The translations under genes were made by a program, and so were the position numbers. DNA of 64,000 nucleotides, taken from assembly GCF_040253615.1 (NCBI RefSeq), contig NZ_JBEJGY010000002.1, positions 62,001 to 126,000 on the forward strand, in the 5' to 3' direction. Source of the stretch: Streptomyces sp. Edi4. Its GTDB lineage: Bacteria > Actinomycetota > Actinomycetes > Streptomycetales > Streptomycetaceae. This document shows positions 50,462 through 58,991 of this stretch, in pieces (position 1 is the stretch's first letter; each line of letters starts with the position of its first letter). The notes under the pieces were generated by a model. That model searched no databases and was not told where the DNA came from. It saw nothing but the letters and a program-made list of their open reading frames with translations.

Positions 50462-50682
50462 CCCGGCCGGGCGGCATGGCACGCCCTGACGCCTGGCAGG
50501 GTGATTCGCTGCCTACCGGGTCACCTACGGGATCACGGACCAGGCCGTCGCGCTCGGTGCGGCACCCGATGAGTACGTGCCGCGCCGCACCGAGTGGCAC
50601 CGCGAACTCACCAAGGACCTACGCCGCTGGTAGCCCGGCCGGGCGGCATGGCACGCCCTGACGCCTGGCAGGGTGATTCGCT
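50339..50682. repeat. perfect 172-bp tandem duplication
   Basis: Bases 50339-50510 are repeated exactly as 50511-50682. The unit holds the last 40 codons and stop of the coiled-coil gene plus 49 bases after it. The second copy is an untranslated gene tail, because the first copy keeps its stop codon. With no mismatch across 172 bp the duplication must be recent, or an assembly artefact. Confidence 0.9.
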
Positions 50683-50731
50683 CCTTGGGAGTGCGGGAGC
50701 GTGAACGCCGCACGGTGCCGTCTGCCCGCTG

Positions 50732-51646
50732 ATGTACTGGCCTTTGACCCAGAACAAGCAGGCGGAGGGGCGGGCGGCGGTGGCACAGGACGCGAAGCAG
50801 GCGAAGCACTGGGAGGACTTCGACTGGGTGGTGTGGAAGCTGGAGGTCCAAGACCCGCAGCAACTCGCCGGTGAGGACCCGGACCTGGACGAGCGCACCC
50901 AGGAGACGATGACGCAGCTCGCCGCCTCCCTCAGCTGCGTCTACGAGCTGTGCGTCGACTACGACTCCTACGACAGCGGAACGCCCTACTACGCGTGGTG
51001 GGTCCGCCTGCCCGCAGCCGAGCACACCCGACGCGACAAGGACGGTGTGCCGCTGGTCCTCACTCCGATCCGCGAGTACCTGGACGGCCACGTGCCCTCC
51101 GGCCTGGAGTGGGAGATCATCCCGGACCGTGAGCTGACGGTCGACAACGCCGCCAGCGAGGCCCTGCGCACCGCATACGCCGATGTGATCACCCCGTTCG
51201 AGCAGGCGCTGATGCCGCTGCGCACCGACGGTGCCGCCGACCTCGAACCGCGGGCCAAGGTCTGGAAGTGGGAGGAGCACCTGCTGGCCGGCACGTTCGA
51301 CCTGTGGCTGTGCAACGACCCCGACCGCCCCCACACCTGGCTCGTGGTCAGCGTCGGCCTGTGGACCGAGCCGCAGTTCCTCGACCAGGAGCCCGCCGCC
51401 CGGCTCGGTCACTTCGACTTCACCCCGCACCAGCCGCTGCTGTTCCTGCCCCGCCCGCCAGGGCCGGCGACCTTCACCGCGCGGGTGACCGGCGGCGCCT
51501 TCCCCCACAAGACCTCCTCACGCACCAAGGCCGCCGACGCGATCGGCGTGGCCCACCAGTGGACCGCGAACGACCCGGCCGTCCTGGCGGAACGTGTCCG
51601 CAGGGATCTCACGACGCTGCTGCCCCACTTGCCCACCCCGCGCTGA
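50732..51646 (+). CDS. 304-residue unknown acidic protein
   Basis: The start is ATG 50732, with a poor ribosome binding site. The sequence is Trp-rich and globular (KHWEDFDWVVWKLEVQDPQQ, YYAWWVRLPAAEHTRRD, LLAGTFDLWLCNDPDRPHTW, WTEPQFLDQEPAARLGHFDF). No TM segment, signal or known motif is visible. The gene lies directly right of the tandem duplication and 11 bases before the next gene. Confidence 0.65.
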   Translation: MYWPLTQNKQAEGRAAVAQDAKQAKHWEDFDWVVWKLEVQDPQQLAGEDPDLDERTQETMTQLAASLSCVYELCVDYDSYDSGTPYYAWWVRLPAAEHTRRDKDGVPLVLTPIREYLDGHVPSGLEWEIIPDRELTVDNAASEALRTAYADVITPFEQALMPLRTDGAADLEPRAKVWKWEEHLLAGTFDLWLCNDPDRPHTWLVVSVGLWTEPQFLDQEPAARLGHFDFTPHQPLLFLPRPPGPATFTARVTGGAFPHKTSSRTKAADAIGVAHQWTANDPAVLAERVRRDLTTLLPHLPTPR

Positions 51647-51657
51647 AGGAGATCCCG

Positions 51658-52092
51658 GTGCCGTCGTACGCGAAAGACCCCCGATGCATCGCCATGGCAG
51701 AGGCTCTGGTGCCGCTGCTGCGCCGGTCCTGCCCCGAGAACGCGGGCGGCTACGGCGGCTCCTACCAGGTGAACCTGGGCGACGAAGAGGCCATCGGGCT
51801 CGGCGGGGTGGAACTGATCCGGGCCGCGATGCGCAAGGCGGCCCGGCAGCTGGGGTGGAGAGCGACCACCCTCGGGATGATCGGTACCCGCCACGGCACC
51901 ATGGTCGTCGTCTCGGACAACCGGGAGCTGCCCGAAGAACACAGGGCAGTGGTCGAGGCCGCGATGAACGACAAGATGCGGGCCGCCCTGCACAAGGTGT
52001 GGGGCGAGCCGGGCCCCGTCCCCGTGCAGCGCGGTTCGGTCCCGCTGATGACGCAGGAGTTCCGCGCAGCCATCGCCCAGACCAGTCCCTGA
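51658..52092 (+). CDS. 144-residue unknown protein
   Basis: GTG 51658 follows AAGGAG (51646-51651). The protein is globular alpha/beta (MAEALVPLLRRSCPENAGGY, IRAAMRKAARQLGWRATTLG, RHGTMVVVSDNRELPEEHRA). Same direction and close spacing suggest an operon with the gene before and with the interrupted TOPRIM-like gene 18 bases after. No family is recognised. Confidence 0.65.
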   Translation: MPSYAKDPRCIAMAEALVPLLRRSCPENAGGYGGSYQVNLGDEEAIGLGGVELIRAAMRKAARQLGWRATTLGMIGTRHGTMVVVSDNRELPEEHRAVVEAAMNDKMRAALHKVWGEPGPVPVQRGSVPLMTQEFRAAIAQTSP

Positions 52093-52110
52093 ACGGGTAC
52101 AAGTACCGGT

Positions 52111-52594
52111 ATGACGCGGGAGCGGATCCGGTGGCCGGTCGTCGTGGACCGGGCCCGGGAGATCGTGGAGAGCTACGAGGGCGGCGTCACGCTGCGCCAG
52201 GTCATGTACCGCCTTGCCTCCGCTGGCGTGCTGCCGCACACGCCGTCGATGTACCGGCACCTGTCCTCCCACCTCGCCCAGGCCCGCCGCGAGGGCCGCT
52301 TCCCCGACCTGATCGACACCCTGCGCGAAGTCCACGTCCCTCCGGCCTGGCCGGACGCGGGTGCCTTCCTGCGCGAGAGCCCCGGCTGGTTCGGCCTCGA
52401 CCTCACCCATGGCCAGTCGCAGGCGCTGTACGTCGCTGCGGAAAAGGACACCCTCCGCCAGCTCCTTACCGGCTGGCTGGCGGAGTTCGGCATCCCGGTC
52501 CTGGTGGTCCGCGGCTTCGGCTCCCAGTCCTACGTCGACGTCGTCCGCGACCGCGTCGCCGCCGACCCGAGAGAAGCGGTGCTCCTGGTGGTCG
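52111..52594 (+). pseudogene. TOPRIM-like gene, 5' part, cut by the Tn554-type element
   Basis: ATG 52111 starts RWPVVVDRAREIVESYEGGV and LRQVMYRLASAGVLPHTPSM, then VVRGFGSQSYVDVVRDRVAA, and breaks after AVLLVV at 52593. The open frame continues 14 codons into the element. The 3' part lies at 58018-58400. Joining base 52594 to 58018 gives GTC-GAC-TGC-GGT and restores an in-frame protein of 288 residues. It shares the N-terminal layout and the central acidic motif with the element's own cargo gene. The family resembles TOPRIM/topoisomerase VI A-related proteins of phages and plasmids. Confidence 0.8.
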
Positions 52595-52717
52595 TTCTCC
52601 CGGGCTTCCAAGACTGTGGCATGACGCTGCGCTAGCTGCGTGACCTGGGGTTTTCTCTAATATCTCTGGGGCTGTCGTGATCGTTGCGACACGTTGCACT
52701 AGAGATGGAGGAGACCC

Positions 52718-53905
52718 TTGCGGGCCTTTGCTGTTCAACTCCCATCCGGCATCCGCTACTGGACCGTGATGGACGAGGACCTGACCGTCGTACAGGAGGC
52801 GGACGCGTTCTTGCGACACGTACGGTTCGGCCGGGACCAGGCGGAACTGACGACCCGTACGTACGCCGGGCACATCGCGCTGTACCTGCGCTGGTGCATA
52901 CGGACGGGCCGCGACTGGCGGGTGGCGGCCGCGGAGCTGGGGATGTTCATCGTCTGGCTGAAGTACGGCACGAAGCAGGTCACGGGCATCGACCGCCCCT
53001 CGGGCAGCGGCCTGGTGCATCCCGGGCCCGGAGCCGAGGCCGTGCGCGAGCCGGCCCGGATCCAGAACATCCTCACGGGAGTGCGCCAGTTCCTGCTGCA
53101 CGGCATCACCTCGAAGACGGTGCCCTCGCACGTGATGGCCCAGATGTATGAGGTGGCGGAGAATTGGGATCTGCCGGAGCAGGCCCGCGGGGAGGACGTG
53201 ACCGGCTACCGGATGCGGCCCCGGCACCGGGTGCAGGTCCCGCGCAAGAAGGGTGAGCGCGCCGAGGACCGCGAGATCGTGGAGCTGTTTCTGGCCTGCC
53301 GCAACGCCCGCGACCGGTTCATCGTGCTGCTGCTCGGCCGGGCCGGACTGCGTCCCGGAGGCGCCGCCGGCCTGCGCCGCGAGGACATGCACTTCATGCC
53401 GGACTCGACACCGCTCGGCTGCCCGAAACAGGGCTCTCATCTGCACACAATGCGGCGGGACAACGCCAACGGCGCCTGGGCGAAGCGGCAGCCGACGGCC
53501 GCGCCGGGCCGGTGGAAGCCCGTCGATCACCTGGTGGTGCTCGCCTACGACCAGTACGTGATGGAGCGGATGGCGTTGCCGCACGGCCCGGACAGCGACT
53601 TCGTGCTGGTGAACTTGTTCGCCGAGCCGCTCGGTGCGCCGATGACCGCGGACAGCATCACCGAGTTGTTCGGGCGGCTGTCCAGGCGGGCCGGTTTGAG
53701 CAGGAACGTCACGCCGCGCATGCTGCGCCGCGCGGCGGGCAGCAACCTTGCGGACGCTGGCGGCGGCCAGGACGAGATCGCCGCGCTGCTGGACCATTCC
53801 CGGCTGTCCAGCTCGGAGCCGTATCTGACGCCAGCGCCGGACCGGCTGCGGGACGCGGTGAACGCAGTTCCCTCGCCGCGCGAGCTCACGGGCGGTGCCC
53901 GGTGA
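52718..53905 (+). CDS. tnpA: Tn554 TnpA-like tyrosine recombinase
   Basis: The 395 residues probably start at TTG 52718, behind GATGGAGGAG (52702-52711). An N-terminal SAM-like core-binding domain (YAGHIALYLRWCIRTGRDWR, about 48-67) precedes the catalytic domain. Catalytic Arg I is in LLGRAGLRPGGAAGL (about 204-218) and the box II region is TPRMLRRAAGSNLADAG (about 330-346). The conserved His is in LLDHSRLSSSEPYLTP, with the nucleophile Tyr at about 369. In box II the usual HxxR reads RxxR. The stop overlaps tnpB (GTGA 53902-53905). Confidence 0.88.
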   Translation: MRAFAVQLPSGIRYWTVMDEDLTVVQEADAFLRHVRFGRDQAELTTRTYAGHIALYLRWCIRTGRDWRVAAAELGMFIVWLKYGTKQVTGIDRPSGSGLVHPGPGAEAVREPARIQNILTGVRQFLLHGITSKTVPSHVMAQMYEVAENWDLPEQARGEDVTGYRMRPRHRVQVPRKKGERAEDREIVELFLACRNARDRFIVLLLGRAGLRPGGAAGLRREDMHFMPDSTPLGCPKQGSHLHTMRRDNANGAWAKRQPTAAPGRWKPVDHLVVLAYDQYVMERMALPHGPDSDFVLVNLFAEPLGAPMTADSITELFGRLSRRAGLSRNVTPRMLRRAAGSNLADAGGGQDEIAALLDHSRLSSSEPYLTPAPDRLRDAVNAVPSPRELTGGAR

Positions 53906-56361
53906 CCCCTGTCCTTACGCCGGTGGTCGACGGACCGGCTCCTGAGCCCGACGCCTCCGACACCGAGCTCACGACGTTCCTGTGGTCGATGATCAGCGAG
54001 GACTTCCTGACCGAGGCCGGCTGGAACGCCGAACGCCGCGTCATGACGCCCGAGGGCCACCCCACCATGGGCGGCAGACACTGCCCCGTGCCCAACTGCC
54101 AGTCCCCGGTGCGCGGCATGAAGCTGTGCAGCACGTGCTACTCACGCCACCGCAAGTCCGGGATACCGGCGAAGGAGTTCGTCAAGATCCCCCGCATCTC
54201 GCGGCACCTGCACATGGGGACCGGGACCTGCCGCGTCTCCGGCTGCGAGCGCCCGTGGAACAACTCGGGGAAGGAGCCGGTATGCCGCGCCCACCGATGG
54301 CAGATGATCAAGCACGGCGGCACCCTTGAGGAGTTCCTCGCCGACCCGGACATCAAGGGCCTGCCCGGCCTGGGCGACTGCTCGGTGCTTGCATGCAACC
54401 GCCAGGCCATCAGCGAGTTCGGCACGCGCTTGTGCCATCCGCACGGCAAGGCGCTGCCCGCCCTGCGCCGGAAGGCCGGATTCGATGAGGAGATGTGGCT
54501 GCGGACGGCGCCGTCGGGCAGTTACGGCATCGAGATCAGCTTTCGGGGCCTGCCCGAACTGGTCGTTGCCCAGCTGCTGTTCGGGCTCCAGCACCGCTGC
54601 CACCGCGGCGCCCGCACCGAGGCCGGCAACTTCCGCGCCCTGATCGACAAGACGATCCGGCCCTCGCTCGCCCAGCGCCTCGAAGACGTCCCTGATCCGG
54701 CCGCGAACAGTGACGCCCTGCGCCTGCTGAACCGGACCCGCGTCTACGCGGTCCGGGCGGTGAAGACGCCCGAGGGCGAGTACGCCAAGGACGAGTGGGA
54801 CCTGGTGGCCTTCGGGCACCGCGGCTACCTCGTCTTCACCGAGATCCACCAGCCCTGGCTGAGGGAGAGCGGCAAACGCTGGGCCCGCGATTACCTCTCC
54901 AAGGTCCGCTCCAAGAGCGCGGCCTCGCACGCGCAGCAGCACCTTCACGGCCTGGTCAAGCTCTCGGACACCCTGCGCGCCCGGCCCGACCGCGGCATGG
55001 ACAAAGCCGCGCTGGCCCGCGCCGACATCGAGAACTTCCTGAACAGGATGTCGTTCCTGGAGACGAACGACGAGATGAGCACGCTCACGCGCATCGCCTA
55101 CATCAGCAAGGCCCGCAACGTGCTCAAGGCGGGCCGGGCCATGGGCCTGACCCGTCCCGGGGAGCCGCTGGCGGGCCTGCCGGACGACTTCGTCATCCAC
55201 CGTCTCGACGTCCCCAAGCCACCGGAGCCCTCGGAGGAGGGCCAGGACCTCCCCGCCGAGGTGCTGCGCCAGCTCGGCACCCACCTGAACGCCTTCGAGG
55301 CGATGACCTGCTACGAGATGCGCCTCAGCGTCGAGCTGCTGATGGACACGGGCCGCCGGCCCGAAGAGATCTGCCGCCTGGAGCTGAACTGCCTCACCCG
55401 GGACGGCCAGGGCAAGCCGGTGCTGCTCTACAACAACTGGAAGGAACAACGGCTCGGGCGCCAGCTGCCCATCCACGAGCCGACCGCGAAGCTGATCATC
55501 GCCCAGCAGAAACGCGTACGCGCCCGCTTCCCCGACCGGACCCCGTCGAAGCTGGTCCTGCTGCCCACCCAGAACCTGAACCTGCGCGGGGAGCGGTCGA
55601 TCGACTCCAACCACCTCAGCGCCATGCACCGCGAGTGGGTCGAGTCCCTGCCCGACTTCGTCCTCGACGACGGCACCGTCTTCGACAAGGAGAAGATCTT
55701 CCCCTACGCCTACCGGCACTCCTTCGCCCAGCGCCACGCGGACGCCGGTGTCGCCATCGACGTCCTGGCCGAGCTCATGGACCACGACAGCTACGAGACC
55801 ACCAGGTCGTACTACCGGGTCAAGGAAGTACGCCTGCGCGAGGCGGTCGAACGCGTCAGGAAGATGCAGTTCGACCGCCAGGGCAAGCGCATCTGGGGCA
55901 CGGTCACCACCGTCCTCGACGCCGAACGCACACGCCGGGCCATCGGCGCGGTCGTCGTCCCCTTCGGCACCTGCTCCGAACCCACCAACGTCGCCGCTGG
56001 CGGCGGAGCCTGCCCACTGCGCTTCCGCTGCGTGGGCTGCGACCACTTCTCCACCGACGTCTCCTACCTCCCCGACCTGCGGACCTACCTCGACGACCTG
56101 CTGAGGCAACGGGAGAAGCTGAAGTCGATGGCCGAGGCCGACGACTGGGCCCGCGCCGAGGCCACACCCTCCGACGAGGAGATCACCCGCATCCGCGCCC
56201 TGATCCAGCGCGTCACCGACGACGTCGAGACGCTCACCGAGGCCGAACGCACCGAGATCCAGAAGGCCGCCGCGACCGTTCGCCAGATGCGGCAGAACTT
56301 CCTCGGCATGCCCCGCATCCGCCAGCCCCTCCCCGACCTCCGAGTGGAGCGACCCGCATGA
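53902..56361 (+). CDS. tnpB: Tn554 TnpB-like tyrosine recombinase with zinc-finger repeats
   Basis: This 819-residue protein starts at GTG 53902. Three similar Cys-rich modules lie N-terminally at about 56-185 (CPVPNCQSPVRGMKLCSTCY; CRVSGCERPWNNSGKEPVCR; CSVLACNRQAISEFGTRLCH). They probably bind zinc and the element ends. A long core-binding region follows, then the integrase domain: LLMDTGRRPEEICRLELNCL (Arg I, about 477-496), PYAYRHSFAQRHADAGV (box II with HxxxxR-type spacing, about 600-616) and LMDHDSYETTRSYYRV (His and Tyr, about 625-641). A Cys cluster (CPLRFRCVGCDHF) lies near 704. It acts together with TnpA and TnpC. The stop overlaps the tnpC ATG. Confidence 0.88.
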   Translation: MTPVLTPVVDGPAPEPDASDTELTTFLWSMISEDFLTEAGWNAERRVMTPEGHPTMGGRHCPVPNCQSPVRGMKLCSTCYSRHRKSGIPAKEFVKIPRISRHLHMGTGTCRVSGCERPWNNSGKEPVCRAHRWQMIKHGGTLEEFLADPDIKGLPGLGDCSVLACNRQAISEFGTRLCHPHGKALPALRRKAGFDEEMWLRTAPSGSYGIEISFRGLPELVVAQLLFGLQHRCHRGARTEAGNFRALIDKTIRPSLAQRLEDVPDPAANSDALRLLNRTRVYAVRAVKTPEGEYAKDEWDLVAFGHRGYLVFTEIHQPWLRESGKRWARDYLSKVRSKSAASHAQQHLHGLVKLSDTLRARPDRGMDKAALARADIENFLNRMSFLETNDEMSTLTRIAYISKARNVLKAGRAMGLTRPGEPLAGLPDDFVIHRLDVPKPPEPSEEGQDLPAEVLRQLGTHLNAFEAMTCYEMRLSVELLMDTGRRPEEICRLELNCLTRDGQGKPVLLYNNWKEQRLGRQLPIHEPTAKLIIAQQKRVRARFPDRTPSKLVLLPTQNLNLRGERSIDSNHLSAMHREWVESLPDFVLDDGTVFDKEKIFPYAYRHSFAQRHADAGVAIDVLAELMDHDSYETTRSYYRVKEVRLREAVERVRKMQFDRQGKRIWGTVTTVLDAERTRRAIGAVVVPFGTCSEPTNVAAGGGACPLRFRCVGCDHFSTDVSYLPDLRTYLDDLLRQREKLKSMAEADDWARAEATPSDEEITRIRALIQRVTDDVETLTEAERTEIQKAAATVRQMRQNFLGMPRIRQPLPDLRVERPA

Positions 56362-56897
56362 CCGCCCCCCAGCCCACCGTCCAGGCCATGCTCGAAGGCC
56401 GGCGTGCTGACACCGGACGCCGCCGCCAACGCGTCCTGGCGGCTCTCGCCGCCGCCGCGAAAAACGGCACGGACACCAGCGTCGCTGCGATAGCCCGCCG
56501 CGCGGGCGTCGATCGCACCTTCCTCTACCGCCACCGCGACCTCCTCGCCCAGATCCACGCTCAGGCCGCCGAACCTGCCGCAACGCCCGGCGGCCACGGC
56601 CCCGCCGTCAGCCGGGCCTCGCTCAAGGCCGACCTTGCGGCCGCCGACGCCCGCACGGCCCGTCTCGCCGCCCTGGTCCGCCGTCTTGAGCAGCGCCTCA
56701 GCGAAGTGCTGGGCGATCAGGTCTGGCGCGAGTCCGGCATCGGAGGGCCTGACGACTCCGAGCAGCTCAAGGCCCGGATCACCACGCTCGAACAGCAGCT
56801 GATCGACCTGGAGCTGAAACTCCAGGAGCGTGACGAGGACCTGGCCGCCGCCCGCGCCGCGAACCGCGAGCTGATGGCCCAGCTCAACCGCCCGTGA
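56358..56897 (+). CDS. tnpC: TnpC-like DUF6262 protein
   Basis: This 179-residue protein starts at ATG 56358 (ATGA). A helix-turn-helix segment (TSVAAIARRAGVDRTFLYRH, about 39-58) precedes a coiled coil (LKADLAAADARTARLAALVR, LKARITTLEQQLIDLELKLQ, about 87-172). This is the DUF6262/TnpC accessory family that assists Tn554-type recombinases in orientation and efficiency. Confidence 0.85.
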   Translation: MTAPQPTVQAMLEGRRADTGRRRQRVLAALAAAAKNGTDTSVAAIARRAGVDRTFLYRHRDLLAQIHAQAAEPAATPGGHGPAVSRASLKADLAAADARTARLAALVRRLEQRLSEVLGDQVWRESGIGGPDDSEQLKARITTLEQQLIDLELKLQERDEDLAAARAANRELMAQLNRP

Positions 56898-56922
56898 TCA
56901 GCTGAATCACGCGGGCGCCCCG

Positions 56923-56945
56923 GGCGGTGACGGCGGCACCGCCCA
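56923..56945. terminator. hairpin after tnpC
   Basis: GGGCGGTG (56923-56930) and CACCGCCC (56938-56945) form an 8-bp stem with a 7-base loop, 26 bases after the tnpC stop. It could separate recombinase transcription from the cargo gene. Confidence 0.45.
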
Positions 56946-56962
56946 GGGCGTTCACTGGAGGT

Positions 56963-57922
56963 ATGGCGAGTTATGACGCTAGCTCCGTAAAACGGCCTCG
57001 CCGCACAAAAGCGCAGGTGGAGGCCCTACGGGCAGCAATCTGCGAGGTCACAGAAGCGGCGCAGCCGTGCAGCGTCCGACACGTCTACTACCTTGGCATC
57101 GGACTTCTCTGGGACAAGGACACCGGCCACTCCCGCCGGAACTACTCGGTCGTCGTCCGCGAGGTCGGCCACCTGCGGGAGACAGGCCGGCTGCCCTGGG
57201 AGTGGATCACCGACGGAACCCGCATGGTCCGGCAGGAGACCCAGTACGACTCCCTCGACGATGCCATGCGGCGCAACACCGAGACCTACCGGCGCAACCT
57301 GTGGGCCTCCCAGGCCCGCCGCGTCGAGGTCTGGTGCGAGAGCGACTCCGTCGGTGGTGTGCTCCTGCCGATCACCTCGACCTGGGGCGTGGGCCTGTAC
57401 TCCTGCCGCGGCCAGTCCTCCAAGACCTTCGTCTACGAGGCGGTGCAGCAGTACGCGCACCAGGGCAAAGGAGTGACCGTGATCTTCTGCGGTGACTGGG
57501 ACCCTACCGGCAGATGTGTCCCTCGCTCCGTGGTCGAGCGGATGGAACGCTACGGCAACGGCGAACTCGACCTGGACTTCCGGCAGATCGCCATCACCGC
57601 CGACGACGTCCGCTCCGGCCAGCTCACCACCCATGACGTCAACACCCGCGACGTCAACTTCGCCCGCTACCGGGAGGAGTGTCTGCGCGAAGGCATCGAT
57701 CCGCACACCGCCGTCGAAGTCGAAGCCCTCCGCCCCGGACACCTGCGGCAGCGGCTCAACGAGACGATCGAGGGCCTGGTCGACGACATCCGGCAGTGGA
57801 ACATCGAGTTCAGGGCAGAAGCCGCCGAGCGGGAGCTGCTGCGCTCCCTGCAAGGGGCGGTGAAGGACATCGTCCAGCGCCGAGCGGGTGAGCCGGCCGC
57901 CGAGGACGCCGAGGACCAGTAG
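56963..57922 (+). CDS. TOPRIM-like cargo protein of the transposon
   Basis: The 319 residues start at ATG 56963 with CTGGAGG upstream. An N-terminal winged-helix-like part (CSVRHVYYLGIGLLWDKDTG, YSVVVREVGHLRETGRLPWE) is followed by VEVWCESDSVGGVLLPITST (Glu of a TOPRIM strand, about 117-136). VTVIFCGDWDPTGRCVPRSV (about 171-190) carries the DxD of the TOPRIM fold. The target gene split by this element has CGDFDCSGEDVERDW at the matching place, so cargo and target are distant paralogues. The activity may be nuclease- or topoisomerase-like DNA processing; unproven. It fills the right end of the element. Confidence 0.72.
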   Translation: MASYDASSVKRPRRTKAQVEALRAAICEVTEAAQPCSVRHVYYLGIGLLWDKDTGHSRRNYSVVVREVGHLRETGRLPWEWITDGTRMVRQETQYDSLDDAMRRNTETYRRNLWASQARRVEVWCESDSVGGVLLPITSTWGVGLYSCRGQSSKTFVYEAVQQYAHQGKGVTVIFCGDWDPTGRCVPRSVVERMERYGNGELDLDFRQIAITADDVRSGQLTTHDVNTRDVNFARYREECLREGIDPHTAVEVEALRPGHLRQRLNETIEGLVDDIRQWNIEFRAEAAERELLRSLQGAVKDIVQRRAGEPAAEDAEDQ

Positions 57923-58017
57923 GCCCCATGCACCACATGTGTTGCATCAGCTACAGTACTCCTGACCGCTCCTGAGCTGCGGAAACTCCATCCGCACACT
58001 CTGGAAGCCCCGGAGAA

Positions 58018-58400
58018 ACTGCGGTGATTTCGACTGTAGTGGTGAGGATGTCGAACGCGACTGGACAGCGCGCACCGCGTGTTGGAGCCACACCGAGCGG
58101 GTGCTGCTCACCTACGACCAGGTCGTCCACGACTACGAGCTGCCCGCGACCGAGGGCAAGCGCGGCGATCCCCGGTGGCCGGCCTTCGCGCGCCGCTACG
58201 GCTTCGACATCGAACACCCCGTGCAGTGGGAAGTCGAAGCGCTGGAGCCGGACGAACTCCGCCGCCTGGTCCTCAACGCCGTCGACCCGTACATCGACCG
58301 CCAGGTCCTCGCCCAGCAGACCGCCCGGCAGGAAGAACAGCGCCGCGCCCTTGCCTCCTTCGTGAGGGGCTGGGGCGCGGCGGGCGGAACGCCGGCCTAA
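58018..58400 (+). pseudogene. TOPRIM-like gene, 3' part, beyond the Tn554-type element
   Basis: In frame with the 5' part (52111-52594), the code from 58018 reads CGDFDCSGEDVERDWTARTA, then VLLTYDQVVHDYELPATEGK, RYGFDIEHPVQWEVEALEPD and LRRLVLNAVDPYIDRQVLAQ to the TAA at 58398-58400. The element therefore sits immediately before the codons of the catalytic-type acidic motif. A GTG at 58101 could start a fragment, but it has no ribosome binding site. Confidence 0.8.
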
Positions 58401-58735
58401 CGCTGCACGGGGGCCTGGGCGGCCTGGGCGAAGTGCATGACGATCCCCTTCGCCCCGGCGGCGACTTCGTCGATGAGCTCGAAGCCGCGCGGATCTTCGG
58501 GGTGGTTGCGTACCCAGATCATGGCGTAGCTGATGATCTGGTTGATGTCGCTGGGGCGCAGGAAGATGGCGTCGCCGGTGTGCAGTGGCTCGGGGGCCTT
58601 GTGCTGCCACAGCCGGTAGTACCGGCCTTCGACGTCGTTGAAGCCGAGATGCCGGTCGCCGTGGGGATTGATCAGGTGGGTGGTGAAGGGCAGATCGTTC
58701 GGGCCCGGCTGCCAGGGCTGTTCCTGCTGGCTCAC
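58397..58735 (-). CDS. 112-residue unknown protein
   Basis: GTG 58735 follows CGGAGGACG. The N-terminus is Gln/Pro-rich (SQQEQPWQPGPNDLPFTTHL), then a globular domain (GRYYRLWQHKAPEPLHTGDA, INQIISYAMIWVRNHPEDPR, VAAGAKGIVMHFAQAAQAPV). The stop overlaps the end of the split TOPRIM gene from the other strand. No family is recognised. Confidence 0.65.
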   Translation of the reverse strand: MSQQEQPWQPGPNDLPFTTHLINPHGDRHLGFNDVEGRYYRLWQHKAPEPLHTGDAIFLRPSDINQIISYAMIWVRNHPEDPRGFELIDEVAAGAKGIVMHFAQAAQAPVQR

Positions 58736-58991
58736 TGCGTCCTCCGTCGACGTTCGGTGATCACGACGCACCCGAGTCTGGCAGTGCCGGTCCCGGCCTC
58801 GCAGAGCTTCCCTCCAGTCCGGCACCGTCGACTGAAACACCAGCTTCTGGCGCTGCAACACGTTCAGTGCAACGCCACTGCACGTTTCACTCTGACCTGC
58901 GGTGATGCACCGGATAGAGGTTCGTGAAGCCGGTGTTGCGCCTTGCGTTGCAGTCCCGCGCCATGTCCGGGCCCGAGCCGTCGGTCGACGC

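Larger units (their letters stand above)
52595..58017. mobile_element. Tn554-type transposon (tnpA-tnpB-tnpC plus cargo)
   Basis: This element of about 5.42 kb is bounded by 16-bp inverted repeats with one mismatch (TTCTCCCGGGCTTCCA at 52595-52610; complement of TTCTCCGGGGCTTCCA at 58002-58017). It carries two tyrosine recombinases and a DUF6262/TnpC-like protein in overlapping order, the signature of the Tn554 family, and one cargo gene. Deleting exactly this interval rejoins the interrupted target gene in frame, so no target duplication was made; this fits tyrosine recombinase insertion. Element sizes vary by a base or two depending on where the crossover core is drawn. Confidence 0.85.

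Noticed and set aside
58101..58400. Independent 99-residue gene from GTG 58101
   Set aside because: The coding sense continues upstream to 58018 and joins the interrupted gene at 52594; there is no ribosome binding site at 58101.
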